Shown: positions 38,129 to 47,528 of the stretch, one piece after another
Layout of the letters: each line of letters begins with the position of its first letter
How positions within the stretch are numbered: position 1 is the stretch's first letter
Assembly (NCBI RefSeq): GCF_001424545.1
Contig: NZ_LMQL01000013.1
Span: forward strand, 230,338-294,337
DNA length: 64,000 bases
Direction: 5' to 3'
Origin: Ramlibacter sp. Leaf400
Lineage (GTDB): Bacteria > Pseudomonadota > Gammaproteobacteria > Burkholderiales > Burkholderiaceae_C
The notes under the pieces: model-generated
What the model was told of the DNA's origin: nothing
The model's database searches: none
Seen by the model: only the letters and a program-made list of their open reading frames with translations
Translations under genes and position numbers: made by a program

Positions 38129-39784
38129 GTGATCCGAATCTCCGAACTCAAGCTTCCCCTCTCGCAGGCGGAGCAGCCCGAAACGCCCCTGCGCACCGCC
38201 GCCGCGGCCGTGCTGGGCGTGCCCGACGCCGCCATCGCCCGCCTGGAGGTGTTCAAGCGCAGCTTCGACGCCCGCAAGGCCGACCTGCTGGCGGTGTACA
38301 TCGTGGACCTCGCGCTGGCCGACCCGGCAGCCGAACCGGCATTGCTGCAGCGTCTGGCCAAACACCCGCACGTGGCGCCCACGCCGGACATGGCCTGGCG
38401 CCCGCCCGTCACCGCGGCATCGGCGCCGGATCCCCGCCCGGTGGTGATCGGCTTCGGCCCCTGCGGCATCTTCGCGGCGCTGGTGCTGGCCCAGATGGGC
38501 CTCAAGCCCATCGTGCTGGAGCGCGGCAAGCCGGTGCGCGAGCGCACCAAGGACACCTGGGGCCTGTGGCGCAAGCGTGAGCTGCACCCGGAGAGCAACG
38601 TGCAGTTCGGCGAGGGCGGCGCCGGCACCTTCTCGGACGGCAAGCTCTACAGCCAGATCAAGGACCCGCGGTACCTCGGCCGCAAGGTGATGCGCGAATT
38701 CGTCCAGGCGGGCGCACCCGAGGACATCCTGTACGTCGCCCACCCGCACATCGGCACCTTCAAGCTGGTGAAGGTGGTGGAGCGCCTGCGCGAGCAGATC
38801 CTGGCCCTGGGCGGCGAGATCCGCTTCCAGCAGCGGGTGATGGACTTCCACATCGAGGACGGCCAGGTGCGCGGCCTCACGGTGCTGCACCAGGACAGCG
38901 GCGCCACCTCCGAGCTGCGCGCCGACCACGTGGTGCTGGCTTTGGGCCACAGCTCGCGCGACACCTTCGAGGCACTGCACCAGCGTGGCGTGCACCTGGA
39001 GGCGAAGCCTTTCTCCATCGGCTTTCGCATCGAGCACCCGCAGGGGATGATCGACCGCGCCCGCTGGGGCCGGCATGCCGGCCATCCGCTGCTGGGCGCG
39101 GCCGACTACAAGCTGGTCCACCACGCGAGCAACGGCCGCGCGGTCTACAGCTTCTGCATGTGCCCGGGCGGCACGGTGGTGGCCGCCACTTCGGAGCCGC
39201 AGCGCGTGGTCACCAACGGCATGAGCCAGTATTCGCGCAACGAGCGCAACGCCAACGCCGGTGTGGTGGTGTCCATCGAACCGGCCGATTACCCCGGCGG
39301 CCCGCTGGCCGGCGTGGCGCTGCAGCGCGAGCTGGAGTCCCGCGCCTTCGTGCTGGGCGGCGGTACCTACGAGGCGCCCGGGCAGCTGGTGGGCGACTTC
39401 ATCGCCGGGCGGCCGTCCACCCAGTTCGGCGACGTGCAGCCCTCCTACAAGCCGGGCGTGAAGCTGGGCGACCTGCATCCCTCGCTGCCGCCCTACGCCA
39501 TCGAGGCCATGCGCGAGGCGCTGCCGGCGTTCGGCCGCAAGATCCAGGGCTTCGACCGGCCCGATGCGGTGCTGACCGGCGTGGAGACCCGCACCTCCTC
39601 GCCGGTGCGCATCACGCGCGGCGACGATTTCCAGAGCCTGAACGTGCGGGGCCTCTACCCCGCCGGTGAAGGCGCCGGCTACGCGGGCGGCATCCTGTCC
39701 GCCGGCGTGGACGGCATCAAGGTCGGTGAGGCGGTAGCGCGCAGCATCGCCGGCACCCACCAGATCGCAGAACTGACGACATGA
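38129..39784 (+). CDS. FAD-dependent oxidoreductase (COG2509 type)
   Basis: 551 residues from GTG 38129 (VIRISELKLPL); a longer open frame runs back through rnpB and is rejected. FAD-binding GxGxxG is replaced by the family's PVVIGFGPCGIFAALVLAQMG near residue 105, followed by ERGKPVRERTKDTWG, NVQFGEGGAGTFSDGKLYS and a C-terminal GLYPAGEGAGYAGGILSAG that binds FAD. COG2509 dehydrogenases are cytosolic flavoproteins of unknown substrate. Its stop overlaps the start of the ProQ-like gene (ATGA), implying coupled translation. Confidence 0.88.
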   Translation: MIRISELKLPLSQAEQPETPLRTAAAAVLGVPDAAIARLEVFKRSFDARKADLLAVYIVDLALADPAAEPALLQRLAKHPHVAPTPDMAWRPPVTAASAPDPRPVVIGFGPCGIFAALVLAQMGLKPIVLERGKPVRERTKDTWGLWRKRELHPESNVQFGEGGAGTFSDGKLYSQIKDPRYLGRKVMREFVQAGAPEDILYVAHPHIGTFKLVKVVERLREQILALGGEIRFQQRVMDFHIEDGQVRGLTVLHQDSGATSELRADHVVLALGHSSRDTFEALHQRGVHLEAKPFSIGFRIEHPQGMIDRARWGRHAGHPLLGAADYKLVHHASNGRAVYSFCMCPGGTVVAATSEPQRVVTNGMSQYSRNERNANAGVVVSIEPADYPGGPLAGVALQRELESRAFVLGGGTYEAPGQLVGDFIAGRPSTQFGDVQPSYKPGVKLGDLHPSLPPYAIEAMREALPAFGRKIQGFDRPDAVLTGVETRTSSPVRITRGDDFQSLNVRGLYPAGEGAGYAGGILSAGVDGIKVGEAVARSIAGTHQIAELTT

Positions 39785-40440
39785 ACGACGAAACCCCCAC
39801 CGCCGCCCCCGCGGCCCCCGCCGAGGGCGGCGCTGCACGGCAGCAGAAGAAGCGAAAGGCGGCGCGGCCGCTGCATCCGGTGCTGCACACGCTCTTCGAG
39901 CTGTACCCGCGCCTGTTCGGCGCGCGCTTCCTGCCGCTCAAGCTGGGCGTGTTCGAGGAGATGGTGGCCGCCCACCCCGACCGCCTGAAGGCCGAGGAGC
40001 TGAAGGTGGCGCTGGGCCTGCACACGCGGTCCACCCGCTACCTGGAGGCCGTGGCCGCCGGCGTGCCGCGGCACGACCTGCAGGCGCAGCCGGTGGAGCC
40101 GGTGGCGCCGGAACACGTGCACCACGCCATCCTGGAGCTCTACCGCCGCAAGAGCGCGACGCCGCAGGAGCCGCTGGCGCGCGAGCGCGCCGTCAAGCAG
40201 CTCGTCGAAGCGGTCGGCCGTTCCGGCCTGGGCCGCGACGGCTACCGCGAGCGCTTCGGGGCCGGCCCGGACTTCGCGGTCGCGCTGCTGGACGAGGCGC
40301 TGATGGCGATCGGCCAGAAGTCGGCCCGGCAGGAGGCGCTGCAGCGGGCATTCCAGGCCAGCGGCAAGAGCGTGGAGGACTTCGCGGAGATGTACGGGCT
40401 GAGCACGGCCGAGGTAAAGGCGCTGGGCGCCGCCGCCTAG
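39781..40440 (+). CDS. ProQ/FinO-domain RNA-binding protein
   Basis: 219 residues. A short Pro/Ala, Lys-rich N-terminal tail (RQQKKRKAARPL) leads into a FinO/ProQ domain: LHTLFELYPRLFGARFLPLKLGVFEEM, then ALGLHTRSTRYLEAVAAG. The C-terminal half is helical and less conserved. Family members are RNA chaperones that bind small RNAs and structured mRNA ends. Its partner RNAs cannot be seen. It overlaps the flavoprotein gene and is followed by a repeat pair and a shared terminator before htpX. Confidence 0.88.
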   Translation: MNDETPTAAPAAPAEGGAARQQKKRKAARPLHPVLHTLFELYPRLFGARFLPLKLGVFEEMVAAHPDRLKAEELKVALGLHTRSTRYLEAVAAGVPRHDLQAQPVEPVAPEHVHHAILELYRRKSATPQEPLARERAVKQLVEAVGRSGLGRDGYRERFGAGPDFAVALLDEALMAIGQKSARQEALQRAFQASGKSVEDFAEMYGLSTAEVKALGAAA

Positions 40441-40450
40441 TCCAGCAGTC

Positions 40451-40545
40451 CGTCATTCCCGCGAAGGCGGGAATCCAGGGCTTCCGGCTTCTTGAAGGGC
40501 ATCCGGGGCGCGCTGCGCTGGATTCCCGCCTCCGCGGGAATGACG
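40451..40545. repeat. Paired palindromic (REP-like) element after the ProQ-like gene
   Basis: Two 28-base arms in inverted orientation (40451-40478 and 40518-40545), each itself an imperfect palindrome with core ATTCCCGCG / CGCGGGAAT and ending CCAG or CTGG. This is a common betaproteobacterial intergenic repeat. A second pair occurs at 46541-46629. Confidence 0.88.
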
Positions 40546-40580
40546 GGGACGAGGACAGGTGCCCGGGTGTGAATAGCAAG

Positions 40581-40610
40581 AAAAAAGCCGCCAGAAGGCG
40601 GCTTTTCTTT
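40581..40610. terminator. Bidirectional terminator between ProQ-like gene and htpX
   Basis: Stem GCCGCC (40587-40592), loop AGAA, GGCGGC (40597-40602), with A6 on the left and TTTTCTTT on the right. It therefore has a T-rich tail in both directions and ends transcription of the two convergent genes. Confidence 0.9.
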
Positions 40611-40626
40611 TGCGAGCGGAGTGCCC

Positions 40627-41499
40627 TCAGCCCTGCGCCGACTGCAGCGCCGCGATGCGCTCCTCGATCGGCGGGTGCGTGGAGAACAGCTTGCCCACGC
40701 CCGAGGTGATGCCCATCGACTGCAGGCCCTTGGGCAGCTCGCCCGGGACCATGCCGCCCAGGCGGGCCAGCGCGTTGATCATCGGCTGGCGGCGACCCAT
40801 CAGCTGGGCCGAGCCGCTGTCGGCGCGGAACTCGCGCTGGCGCGAGAACCAGGCCACGATGATGGCGGCCAGGAAGCCCAGCAGGATGTCCAGCACGATG
40901 GTGGTGATCATGTAGCCGATGCCCGGGCCCGAGCGCTGCTCGCCGCGGCTGAGCCAGCCGTCCACCAGGTAGCCGATCACCCGCGACAGGAACACGACGA
41001 AGGTGTTCATCACGCCCTGGATCAGCGTCATGGTGACCATGTCGCCGTTGGCGATGTGCGCGACCTCGTGGCCGATGACCGCCTCGACCTCCTCGCGCGT
41101 CATGCCCTGCAGCAGGCCGGTGGACACCGCGACCAGCGCGCTGTTCTTGAAGGCACCCGTGGCGAAGGCGTTGGGCTCGCCCGGGAAGATGCCGACCTCG
41201 GGCATGCCGATGCCGGCCTTGTCGGCGAAGCCGCGCACCGTCTCGACGATCCAGCGCTCGTCCGGGCCTTCGGCGCCGGTGATCAGCTGCACGCCCGAGC
41301 TCCACTTGGCGATCGTCTTGGACAGCAGCAGCGAGATGATGGCGCCGCCGAAGCCCATGATGAAGGCGAAGCCCAGCAGTGCGCCCAGGTTCAGGCCGTT
41401 GGCGGTCAGGTACCGGTTGACGCCCAGCAGGTTGGCCACGATTCCCAGCACCACCACGACCGCGAGGTTGGTGGCCAGGAACAGGAAGATGCGTTTCAT
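40627..41499 (-). CDS. htpX: Membrane zinc metalloprotease HtpX
   Basis: 290 residues (E. coli 293). Two N-terminal membrane helices, then the zinc motif [11 protein letters not shown] near residue 143, two more helices, and the downstream Glu ligand in [14 protein letters not shown]. The conserved [12 protein letters not shown] ends the protein. HtpX degrades damaged membrane proteins together with FtsH. It has its own start region and converges on the ProQ-like gene. Confidence 0.97.
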   Translation of the reverse strand: MKRIFLFLATNLAVVVVLGIVANLLGVNRYLTANGLNLGALLGFAFIMGFGGAIISLLLSKTIAKWSSGVQLITGAEGPDERWIVETVRGFADKAGIGMPEVGIFPGEPNAFATGAFKNSALVAVSTGLLQGMTREEVEAVIGHEVAHIANGDMVTMTLIQGVMNTFVVFLSRVIGYLVDGWLSRGEQRSGPGIGYMITTIVLDILLGFLAAIIVAWFSRQREFRADSGSAQLMGRRQPMINALARLGGMVPGELPKGLQSMGITSGVGKLFSTHPPIEERIAALQSAQG

Positions 41500-41604
41500 A
41501 AGGCTCCGAAAAGTGAAGTCCGGGGATTCCAGCGCCCAGATGAGGTGATGGCACCGGGTTTCAAGGGCCGCGCCCCCTGGCGCGCGCCGAATTCTGCCCT
41601 GCCT

Positions 41605-42336
41605 TCACCGCCTGCGCGGCCGGAAAACCACAGAGTCGTCGTAGAACGAAAAGTTCAGGTTCCCCGCGTCCCAGCCCGGGATGCCCGCCAAGGGCAAGGG
41701 CGTGAACGGCTTGCCGGCCAGCCGCTGCGGCGTGCAACGCTGCGCCAGCCAGGTGTCCGCGGCCTCGAATTCCGGGAGGGGGCAGGTCTCGTGCCAGACG
41801 TGCGCCGTCAGGTCCTTGCGCGGCGCCGCCAGTTTTTCCAGCAGCGCGTGGCCGAACACCACCACGCGGGCCTCCTGCCAGCGGGGCCGCAGGTCGATGA
41901 ACAGGCGCTTCCAGTTCCGCGCCAGCAAGGCGTCCCACACCGGCGGCGGCGCGTCTAGCAGCGCGCCGTTCTCGTCGAACAGGGTGATGGCGTCGCGCAC
42001 CGGCCCGCGCCGGCCGCCGATGCCGTGCGCGGCGATCTCGCCGGCCTGCAACGCGTTCAGCCTCGCCTTGCTGCGCGGCAGGCGGTGCCAGACCAGGCCG
42101 TTGAAGAAGTCGTGCAGGTTGTCGCGGGTCGGGCACTCGCGGCGCTCGAAGATGAACTGCTCGTAGGGCATGCCCTCCGGCAGCGCGTCCTGCGCGACGA
42201 AGCGCACGGGCGACGGGGCCTGTGCGTTCAGCGTTTCGTGGAGGGGACTGGCGGCGGCCACAAGCTGCTCGACCGCCTGCCCCGGCTCGCGCCAGGGCGC
42301 GTACCAGGGCGCTTCCCAGTCCAGGCGCTCAGTCAA
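41605..42336 (-). CDS. DUF3025 family protein
   Basis: 243 residues. The conserved DNLHDFFNGLVWHRLPRSKARLN, AITLFDENGALL and VVFGHALLEKL segments identify DUF3025, a proteobacterial family of unknown function. It overlaps the NYN gene by 8 bases and is probably co-translated with it. No membrane segment or signal peptide is seen. A 105-base gap separates it from htpX. Confidence 0.88.
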   Translation of the reverse strand: MTERLDWEAPWYAPWREPGQAVEQLVAAASPLHETLNAQAPSPVRFVAQDALPEGMPYEQFIFERRECPTRDNLHDFFNGLVWHRLPRSKARLNALQAGEIAAHGIGGRRGPVRDAITLFDENGALLDAPPPVWDALLARNWKRLFIDLRPRWQEARVVVFGHALLEKLAAPRKDLTAHVWHETCPLPEFEAADTWLAQRCTPQRLAGKPFTPLPLAGIPGWDAGNLNFSFYDDSVVFRPRRR

Positions 42337-43105
42337 CGCCGTCCAGGCGCCGGAGCTTGTTGGGCGCGCGTGCCGGCGACAGTTCGATGGGCAGGTCCAG
42401 CTTCCTGAAGAAGCTGGGGGCGCTGGTGCTCTTCGTCATCACCTTGGCGTCGCGCAGCATCTTGACCACGGTGTTGAGTTCCAGGGACTCGCCTTCGAGG
42501 AACCCGGGCATGTCCTCCAGCAGCGACCAGACGATGGACGCGGGGTCGGAAGCGGGCGCGGGCGCCGGCGGCGGCGGCGGTGCCTTGCGGGCCGTCGTCT
42601 TGCGGGCCGACTTGCGGGCGGGGCTCGGGGGCGCCTGCAGCGCAGCGATCGGGGCCGCGACCGGTGCCGCCGCCCGAGCCGAACCCCGGGGCGACAAGGA
42701 GACCACTTCGGCGTACACGCGCTGAAGCACGTCGAGGTCGGCCTTGTGCCCCTGCGCGTAGCACAGCACCTCGCGCCCGGATTCCCGCAACCGGACCGCC
42801 AGCGGGGCGAAGTCGCCGTCGCTCGAACCGATGGCGACGGTGGGCGGCAGGCCCCCGGCATGCAGCAGGTCCATCGCATCGATGACCAGCGCCGCGTCGG
42901 TCGTTCCCCTGCCCTGGTTCACCACCACCCGCGCCGCATGCTTTTGCAGCACGTCGCGGGCCGCCGACAGCGTCTCGGGGCTGCCGTAGGCGCGCAGCAC
43001 GGTGATCAGGAAGCCGCGAGCGAGGAGGTCGGCGATCGCCTTGTCCGCGACTTCGGGCGACAGGTTGTCGGCGTCGATCAGCAGCGCCGCGGCGGGACGG
43101 GCCAT
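42329..43105 (-). CDS. NYN-domain putative ribonuclease with C-terminal helical domain
   Basis: 258 residues from ATG 43105; an in-frame GTG at 43114 overlapping the pyrC stop is an alternative. The N-terminal ~140 residues are a NYN (PIN-like) domain: ALLIDADNLSP with the first acidic pair, VVNQGRGTTDAALVIDAMDL and VAIGSSDGDFAPLAVRLRESG. After a Lys/Pro-rich linker, the last ~70 residues (IVWSLLEDMPGFLEGESLEL and following) resemble an OST-HTH/LOTUS domain, a common partner of NYN nucleases. The family is likely RNA-directed. It is between pyrC and DUF3025 on one strand. Confidence 0.83.
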   Translation of the reverse strand: MARPAAALLIDADNLSPEVADKAIADLLARGFLITVLRAYGSPETLSAARDVLQKHAARVVVNQGRGTTDAALVIDAMDLLHAGGLPPTVAIGSSDGDFAPLAVRLRESGREVLCYAQGHKADLDVLQRVYAEVVSLSPRGSARAAAPVAAPIAALQAPPSPARKSARKTTARKAPPPPPAPAPASDPASIVWSLLEDMPGFLEGESLELNTVVKMLRDAKVMTKSTSAPSFFRKLDLPIELSPARAPNKLRRLDGVD

Positions 43106-43110
43106 CGTGC

Positions 43111-44151
43111 TCACGCGGACGCGACCGATTGCCATCGCAGCGTCTCGCCTGCCCGCAGCGGCTTGAGCTGGGCCTCGCCGAAGGGATAGGCCTCGGGCAC
43201 GGTCCAGTCGCGGCGCTGCAGGGTGAGCCGGCCGCGGTTGCGCGGCAGGCCGTAGAAGTCGGCGCCCCAGAAGCTGGCGAAGCCTTCCAGGCGGTCGAGC
43301 GCGCCGGCGGCGTCGAAGGCCTCGGCGTAGAGCTCCATCGCGGCATGCCCGGTGTAGCAGCCGGCGCAGCCCAGGGCGTGTTCCTTCAGCTGCGCGGCGT
43401 GCGGTGCGCTGTCGGTGCCCAGGAAGAACTTGGGGCTGCCGGAGGTGGCCGCTTCCACCAGCGCGACGCGGTGCGTTTCGCGCTTGAGCACCGGCAGGCA
43501 GTAGAAGTGCGGGCGGATGCCGCCGGTGAAGATCGCGTTGCGGTTGTAGAGCAGGTGGTGCGCGGTGATCGTGGCCGCGGTGAAGTCATCGGCGTCGCGG
43601 ATGTACTGCGCGGCCTCGCGGGTGGTGATGTGCTCCATCACGATCTTCAGGCCGGGGAAGTCGCGGCGCAGCGGGATCAGCTGCTGGTCGATGAAGACCG
43701 CCTCACGGTCGAACAGGTCCACCTCCGGCGACGTGACCTCGCCGTGAACCAGCAGCGGCAGGCCTTCCTTCTGCATCGCCTCCAGCGTGCGGGCGGTCTT
43801 GCGGATGTCGGTCACGCCGAAGTCGCTGTTGGTGGTGGCGCCGGCCGGATAGAGCTTCACGGCCGCCACGCCCGCCTCGCGCGCGCGGCGGATCTCGTCG
43901 GGCGGCAGGTTGTCGGTGAGGTAGAGCGTCATCAGCGGCTCGAAGTCGGCACCGGCCGGCAGCGCCGCGAGGATCCGCTCGCGGTAGGCCTGGGCCAGGG
44001 CCGCCGTGGTGATCGGCGGCTTGAGGTTGGGCATGATGATCGCGCGCGCGAACTGCGCCGCCGAATGCGGCAGCACGGCCGCCAGGGCGGCGCCGTCGCG
44101 CAGGTGCAGGTGCCAGTCGTCGGGTCGGGTGATCGTGAGGGAGTCGGCCAT
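43111..44151 (-). CDS. pyrC: Dihydroorotase (class II)
   Basis: 346 residues (E. coli 348). The zinc-binding [12 protein letters not shown] (H-x-H) near residue 11, the carbamylated Lys in [25 protein letters not shown], and [10 protein letters not shown] with the catalytic Asp are present. It closes N-carbamoyl-aspartate to dihydroorotate, the third step of pyrimidine synthesis. It is the first gene of a strand-wise set with the NYN and DUF3025 genes. Confidence 0.97.
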   Translation of the reverse strand: MADSLTITRPDDWHLHLRDGAALAAVLPHSAAQFARAIIMPNLKPPITTAALAQAYRERILAALPAGADFEPLMTLYLTDNLPPDEIRRAREAGVAAVKLYPAGATTNSDFGVTDIRKTARTLEAMQKEGLPLLVHGEVTSPEVDLFDREAVFIDQQLIPLRRDFPGLKIVMEHITTREAAQYIRDADDFTAATITAHHLLYNRNAIFTGGIRPHFYCLPVLKRETHRVALVEAATSGSPKFFLGTDSAPHAAQLKEHALGCAGCYTGHAAMELYAEAFDAAGALDRLEGFASFWGADFYGLPRNRGRLTLQRRDWTVPEAYPFGEAQLKPLRAGETLRWQSVASA

Positions 44152-44188
44152 ACAGGCCCGATTGTCCCAGAGCGCGGCGCGGCGCGGC

Positions 44189-45139
44189 TCAGCGGCCAGG
44201 GCCGTGGCGGAAAGCGGAGGGCGTCATCCCGGTGTGGTCGCGGAACACCCGGCTGAAATGGGAAGGGTTGCCGAAGCCCCAGGACAGGGCGATGTCGGTG
44301 ATCGGCCGGGCGTTGGGGCCTGCGTGCTGCAGTTCCCGCACGCAGGCCTCCAGCCGCAGGCGCTGCATGTGGGCGGCGATGGATTCGCCCTCGCCCGCGA
44401 AGGCGTTGTACAGGTGGCGGCGGCTGCAATTGAGCGCGCGGGCGATGGTGTCCACCGACAGCTCGGGGTCGCGCAGGTGCTGCTGCACGTAGGTGCGGAT
44501 CCGGTCGCGCAGCGCCTCGCGCTGGGTGACGGCCGTCTCCAGCCCGGCCAGCTCCATCAGCGAGAGCTGCACCAGCTGCTTGATCATCTCGCCCGCCCCG
44601 CGCGCTGCCGCCTCGCTCATGTGCGGCAGCTCCTGGTAGGTGTTGCGCATGGTCTCCAGCGCCACGCGCGAGATGCCGCTGGCGCCCAGGCGCCGCGCCA
44701 TCACGCCTTCGACCCGCAGCGCCCGCTCGGTGACCGCGTCCTTGGGCACCATCACGATGAGGTGGTCGACGCGCTCGGGGTTGGCGATCTCGTACGCGGC
44801 GGTGGTGTCGTAGATGACCCAGGCGCCCTCGCGAGCACAGGCCTCGCGCCCCTGCTGCTGCACGGTGGCGCTGCCCTGCCAGGGCGCGACGATCTTCAGG
44901 TAGGCGGTGTCGCTGGTGCGCGCCATGCCCGGCGTGCGCAGCACGCGGTGGCGGTTCGCCTCCAGCCGCGTGAGGATGACGTCGCCGGCATGCGAGGCGA
45001 CCAGCTGGCCGTCGAATGCCGTGTCGCCGTACAGGTCGGATTCGAGCCCGCCGAAATGGCGCCAGACCCACTCGCACCACTGGGGCGCCCGCTCGCGCGG
45101 AGCGACCACGTCGGTGGTGAAGCTCAGGGACTCGGCCAT
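44189..45139 (-). CDS. AraC-family transcriptional regulator
   Basis: 316 residues from ATG 45139; upstream frame is not conserved-looking. The N-terminal AraC-binding-like domain (residues ~1-190; [17 protein letters not shown]) is of the type found in regulators of aromatic or quaternary-amine catabolism (like NahS/AlkS-related FeaR-type). The C-terminal double helix-turn-helix ([20 protein letters not shown] and [20 protein letters not shown]) is complete. It is divergent, 160 bases from the transporter operon, so it most likely controls that operon and the aldehyde dehydrogenase. Confidence 0.9.
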   Translation of the reverse strand: MAESLSFTTDVVAPRERAPQWCEWVWRHFGGLESDLYGDTAFDGQLVASHAGDVILTRLEANRHRVLRTPGMARTSDTAYLKIVAPWQGSATVQQQGREACAREGAWVIYDTTAAYEIANPERVDHLIVMVPKDAVTERALRVEGVMARRLGASGISRVALETMRNTYQELPHMSEAAARGAGEMIKQLVQLSLMELAGLETAVTQREALRDRIRTYVQQHLRDPELSVDTIARALNCSRRHLYNAFAGEGESIAAHMQRLRLEACVRELQHAGPNARPITDIALSWGFGNPSHFSRVFRDHTGMTPSAFRHGPGR

Positions 45140-45299
45140 GCGCGGGATTATCCGCGCCGCCTCTCGGGTCGGCCTTGCGACGGTTGAGGGAAAACCCGCC
45201 CCCTGGTGCACGCGCAGTACAGCGCATAGTGCCCGCGCAGCAAAGCAGCGCCGCTGCCCGCTTCGTACGATCCGCCGACCACCTTCCGAGGAGACCGCG

Positions 45300-46517
45300 A
45301 TGTCGCACCCGATGCGCCCGAATCCCAGCAACCGCCGCCAGTTCATCCGTGGCGCTGCCGCCACCGTCGGCGCGATGTCGGTGGCGCCCCACCTGATCGC
45401 CCAGTCCGGCCCGGTGCGGGTGGGCTACGCGATCGCGCGCACGGGCCCCTGGACCGGCGGCGCGCAGGTCAGCCAGGAGCCCAACTACCTGCTGTGGGCC
45501 GAGCAGCAGAACGCCGCCGGTGGTTTGGACATCAAGGGCGTCAAGCGGCCGATCGAGCTGATCAGCAGCGACGACCGCAGCGAGGTCGAGACCGTGGTGC
45601 GCACCTACGAGAAGCTGATGGGCAGCGACAAGGTCGACCTGGTGCTGCCGCCCTGGGGCAGCAACGCCAACTTCGCCGTCGCGCCGCTGGCCAACCGCTT
45701 CGGCTATCCCTTCCTCGCCCCCACCGCGCTCTCGCGCCGGCTGGTGGAGATGAAGCTGCCCTACTTCTTCCTGCTGCTGCAGCAGCCCAAGCCGATGTGC
45801 GACGCGATCGTCGACATGCTCAAGGCCAACGGCGCGAAGACGGCCGCCTGCATCTACGTGGACGACCTGTTCGGGCTGGAGAACTACGCGGCGCTCAAGG
45901 TGGCGCTGGCCGGCAGCGGCATCCAGCTGGTGCAGGACACCAGCTACCCGGGCGGCGTGAAGGACCTGTCGCCCACGCTTCGCTCCATCAAGGACAAGAA
46001 CCCGGACGCCTTCATCGGCTTCACCTACCCGCCCGACACCATCCTGGCCAGCCGCCAGGCCAAGGAGGTCGGCTTCAACCCGAAGTTCTTCTACGCCTCG
46101 GTGGGCACCGCCTTCCAGCTTTATCGCAACGTGATGACGTCCGCCGGCGCCGAAGGCGTGCTGGGCATGGGTTCGTGGAACGCCAAGACCAGCCCCGGCG
46201 CCAAGGCGTACTTCGACGCGCACACGAAGAAGTTCGGCGGCAAGGAGCCGGACCGCTGGGCCAGCGGGCATTGCTGGGCGGGGCTGGAAATCCTGACCCA
46301 GGGTGTCAAGCAGGTGGGCCTGGACCGCAAGGCGCTGCGCGACTACATCGCCAACACCACGCACAAGACCATCATCGGCGACGTGAAGTTCACCGGCAGC
46401 GAGAACACCGCCACGCCGGGCACCGTCGGCCAGTGGCAGAACGGCGAGATGGAGGTGGTGTGGCCGCAGAAGGTGGCCACGGCCAAGCTCAACCCGAACA
46501 AGCCGGCCTGGAAGTAG
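45300..46517 (+). CDS. livK: Branched-chain amino acid-type ABC transporter, substrate-binding protein
   Basis: 405 residues; GAGGAGA lies 7 bases before the ATG. The leader is a Tat signal (NRRQFIRGAAATVGA), so the protein is exported folded. The mature part is a type I periplasmic-binding (Leu/Ile/Val) fold: VRVGYAIARTGPWTGGAQVS, KVDLVLPPWGSNANFAVAPL, and DAFIGFTYPPDTILASRQAK. Such proteins in Comamonadaceae often bind aromatic acids or amides rather than branched amino acids; the ligand cannot be read from sequence. It is the first gene of the operon. Confidence 0.9.
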   Translation: MSHPMRPNPSNRRQFIRGAAATVGAMSVAPHLIAQSGPVRVGYAIARTGPWTGGAQVSQEPNYLLWAEQQNAAGGLDIKGVKRPIELISSDDRSEVETVVRTYEKLMGSDKVDLVLPPWGSNANFAVAPLANRFGYPFLAPTALSRRLVEMKLPYFFLLLQQPKPMCDAIVDMLKANGAKTAACIYVDDLFGLENYAALKVALAGSGIQLVQDTSYPGGVKDLSPTLRSIKDKNPDAFIGFTYPPDTILASRQAKEVGFNPKFFYASVGTAFQLYRNVMTSAGAEGVLGMGSWNAKTSPGAKAYFDAHTKKFGGKEPDRWASGHCWAGLEILTQGVKQVGLDRKALRDYIANTTHKTIIGDVKFTGSENTATPGTVGQWQNGEMEVVWPQKVATAKLNPNKPAWK

Positions 46518-46540
46518 GCACGGAACCCGCGCCGATCCCC

Positions 46541-46629
46541 CGTCATTCCCGCGCAGGCGGGAATCCAGTGCGTCCGCCTCCTTCCTCTCCTGTTGAATGC
46601 ACGGAATCCCCGCCTCCGCGGGGATGACG
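46541..46629. repeat. Paired palindromic (REP-like) element between livK and livH
   Basis: Inverted 28-base arms at 46541-46568 and 46602-46629, the same family as at 40451. The right arm ends 8 bases before the livH ATG and replaces the position where a ribosome site would be. In RNA the pair would form a strong structure that could separate expression of the binding protein from the membrane genes. Confidence 0.88.
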
Positions 46630-46637
46630 ACCACCTC

Positions 46638-47528
46638 ATGTCCCTCGGCGCCTGGCTCGAACTCCTGACCTCCGGCTTGATCACCGGGGGCATCTACGCG
46701 CTCGTCGCGCTCGGGCTGAACCTGCAGTACGGGCTGATGCGCATCCTGAACATCGCGCACGGCGAGTTCCTGATGGTGGGCGCCTATCTCACCTGGATGG
46801 TGCAGACCTCGTTCGGCGTCCATCCGCTCGTGATGGTGCCGGTGTCCTTCGCGCTGCTGATGGCACTGGGCCTGGCCATCCACTTCCTCTGCTTCCGGCG
46901 GCTGACGGCCACCTCGGCCAACCTGGACATCTTCGAGGCGCGCGGGCTGATGGTCGCCTTCGGCCTGATGTTCCTGGTGCAGAACTTCGTCAACTGGATC
47001 TGGGGCGGCGACCTGCGCGGCTACGAGTTCCTCACCGATCCCGTTCGCTTCGGAGGCGCCCAGTTCGCGGCCAACAAGCTGCTGGTGTTCGCGCTCGCCC
47101 TGCTGTTCGCCGGCGCCATGATCGTGCTGCTGCGCATGACGCTGCTGGGCAAGGGCGTGCGGGCGCTGATGCAGTCGCCGGTCGGCGCGCAGCTGGTGGG
47201 CATCAACACGCGGATGCTGCATCCGCTGATGTTCGGCATCGGCCTCGGACTGTCGGGCGTGGCCGGCTGCCTGCTGTCGATGGCCTACACGATCTCGCCT
47301 TCCATGGGCGAGCCCTACACCGTGACCGCGCTGATCGTCATCACGCTGGGCGGCTTCGGCAGCATGTCGGGCGCGCTGGCGGGCGGCCTCCTGCTGGGCG
47401 TGGTGGAAGCCCTGGGCATGCACTTCACCAATCCCTCGCTCAAGGCGCTGCTGTCGTACACGGTGTTCATCGCCGTGCTGCTGCTGCGGCCCGAAGGCCT
47501 GTTCACGCGAAAGAGCCGCAAGGCATGA
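46638..47528 (+). CDS. livH: Branched-chain amino acid-type ABC permease LivH
   Basis: 296 residues from ATG 46638; a longer frame begins in the repeat element and is rejected. About eight hydrophobic segments; LVALGLNLQYGLMRILNIAHGEF is the family N-terminal motif and VIVITLGGFGSMSGALAGGLLLG-like sequence (with ITLGGFGSMSGAL) marks the EAA-type contact loop for the ATPases. It forms the membrane channel with LivM. Its stop overlaps the livM start (ATGA). Confidence 0.94.
   Translation: MSLGAWLELLTSGLITGGIYALVALGLNLQYGLMRILNIAHGEFLMVGAYLTWMVQTSFGVHPLVMVPVSFALLMALGLAIHFLCFRRLTATSANLDIFEARGLMVAFGLMFLVQNFVNWIWGGDLRGYEFLTDPVRFGGAQFAANKLLVFALALLFAGAMIVLLRMTLLGKGVRALMQSPVGAQLVGINTRMLHPLMFGIGLGLSGVAGCLLSMAYTISPSMGEPYTVTALIVITLGGFGSMSGALAGGLLLGVVEALGMHFTNPSLKALLSYTVFIAVLLLRPEGLFTRKSRKA

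Noticed and set aside
46593-46637. Upstream start for livH within the repeat
   Set aside because: The translated repeat (Asn-Ala-Arg-Asn-Pro-Arg) is a known spurious extension of this palindrome family; the proper LivH N terminus begins at ATG 46638.
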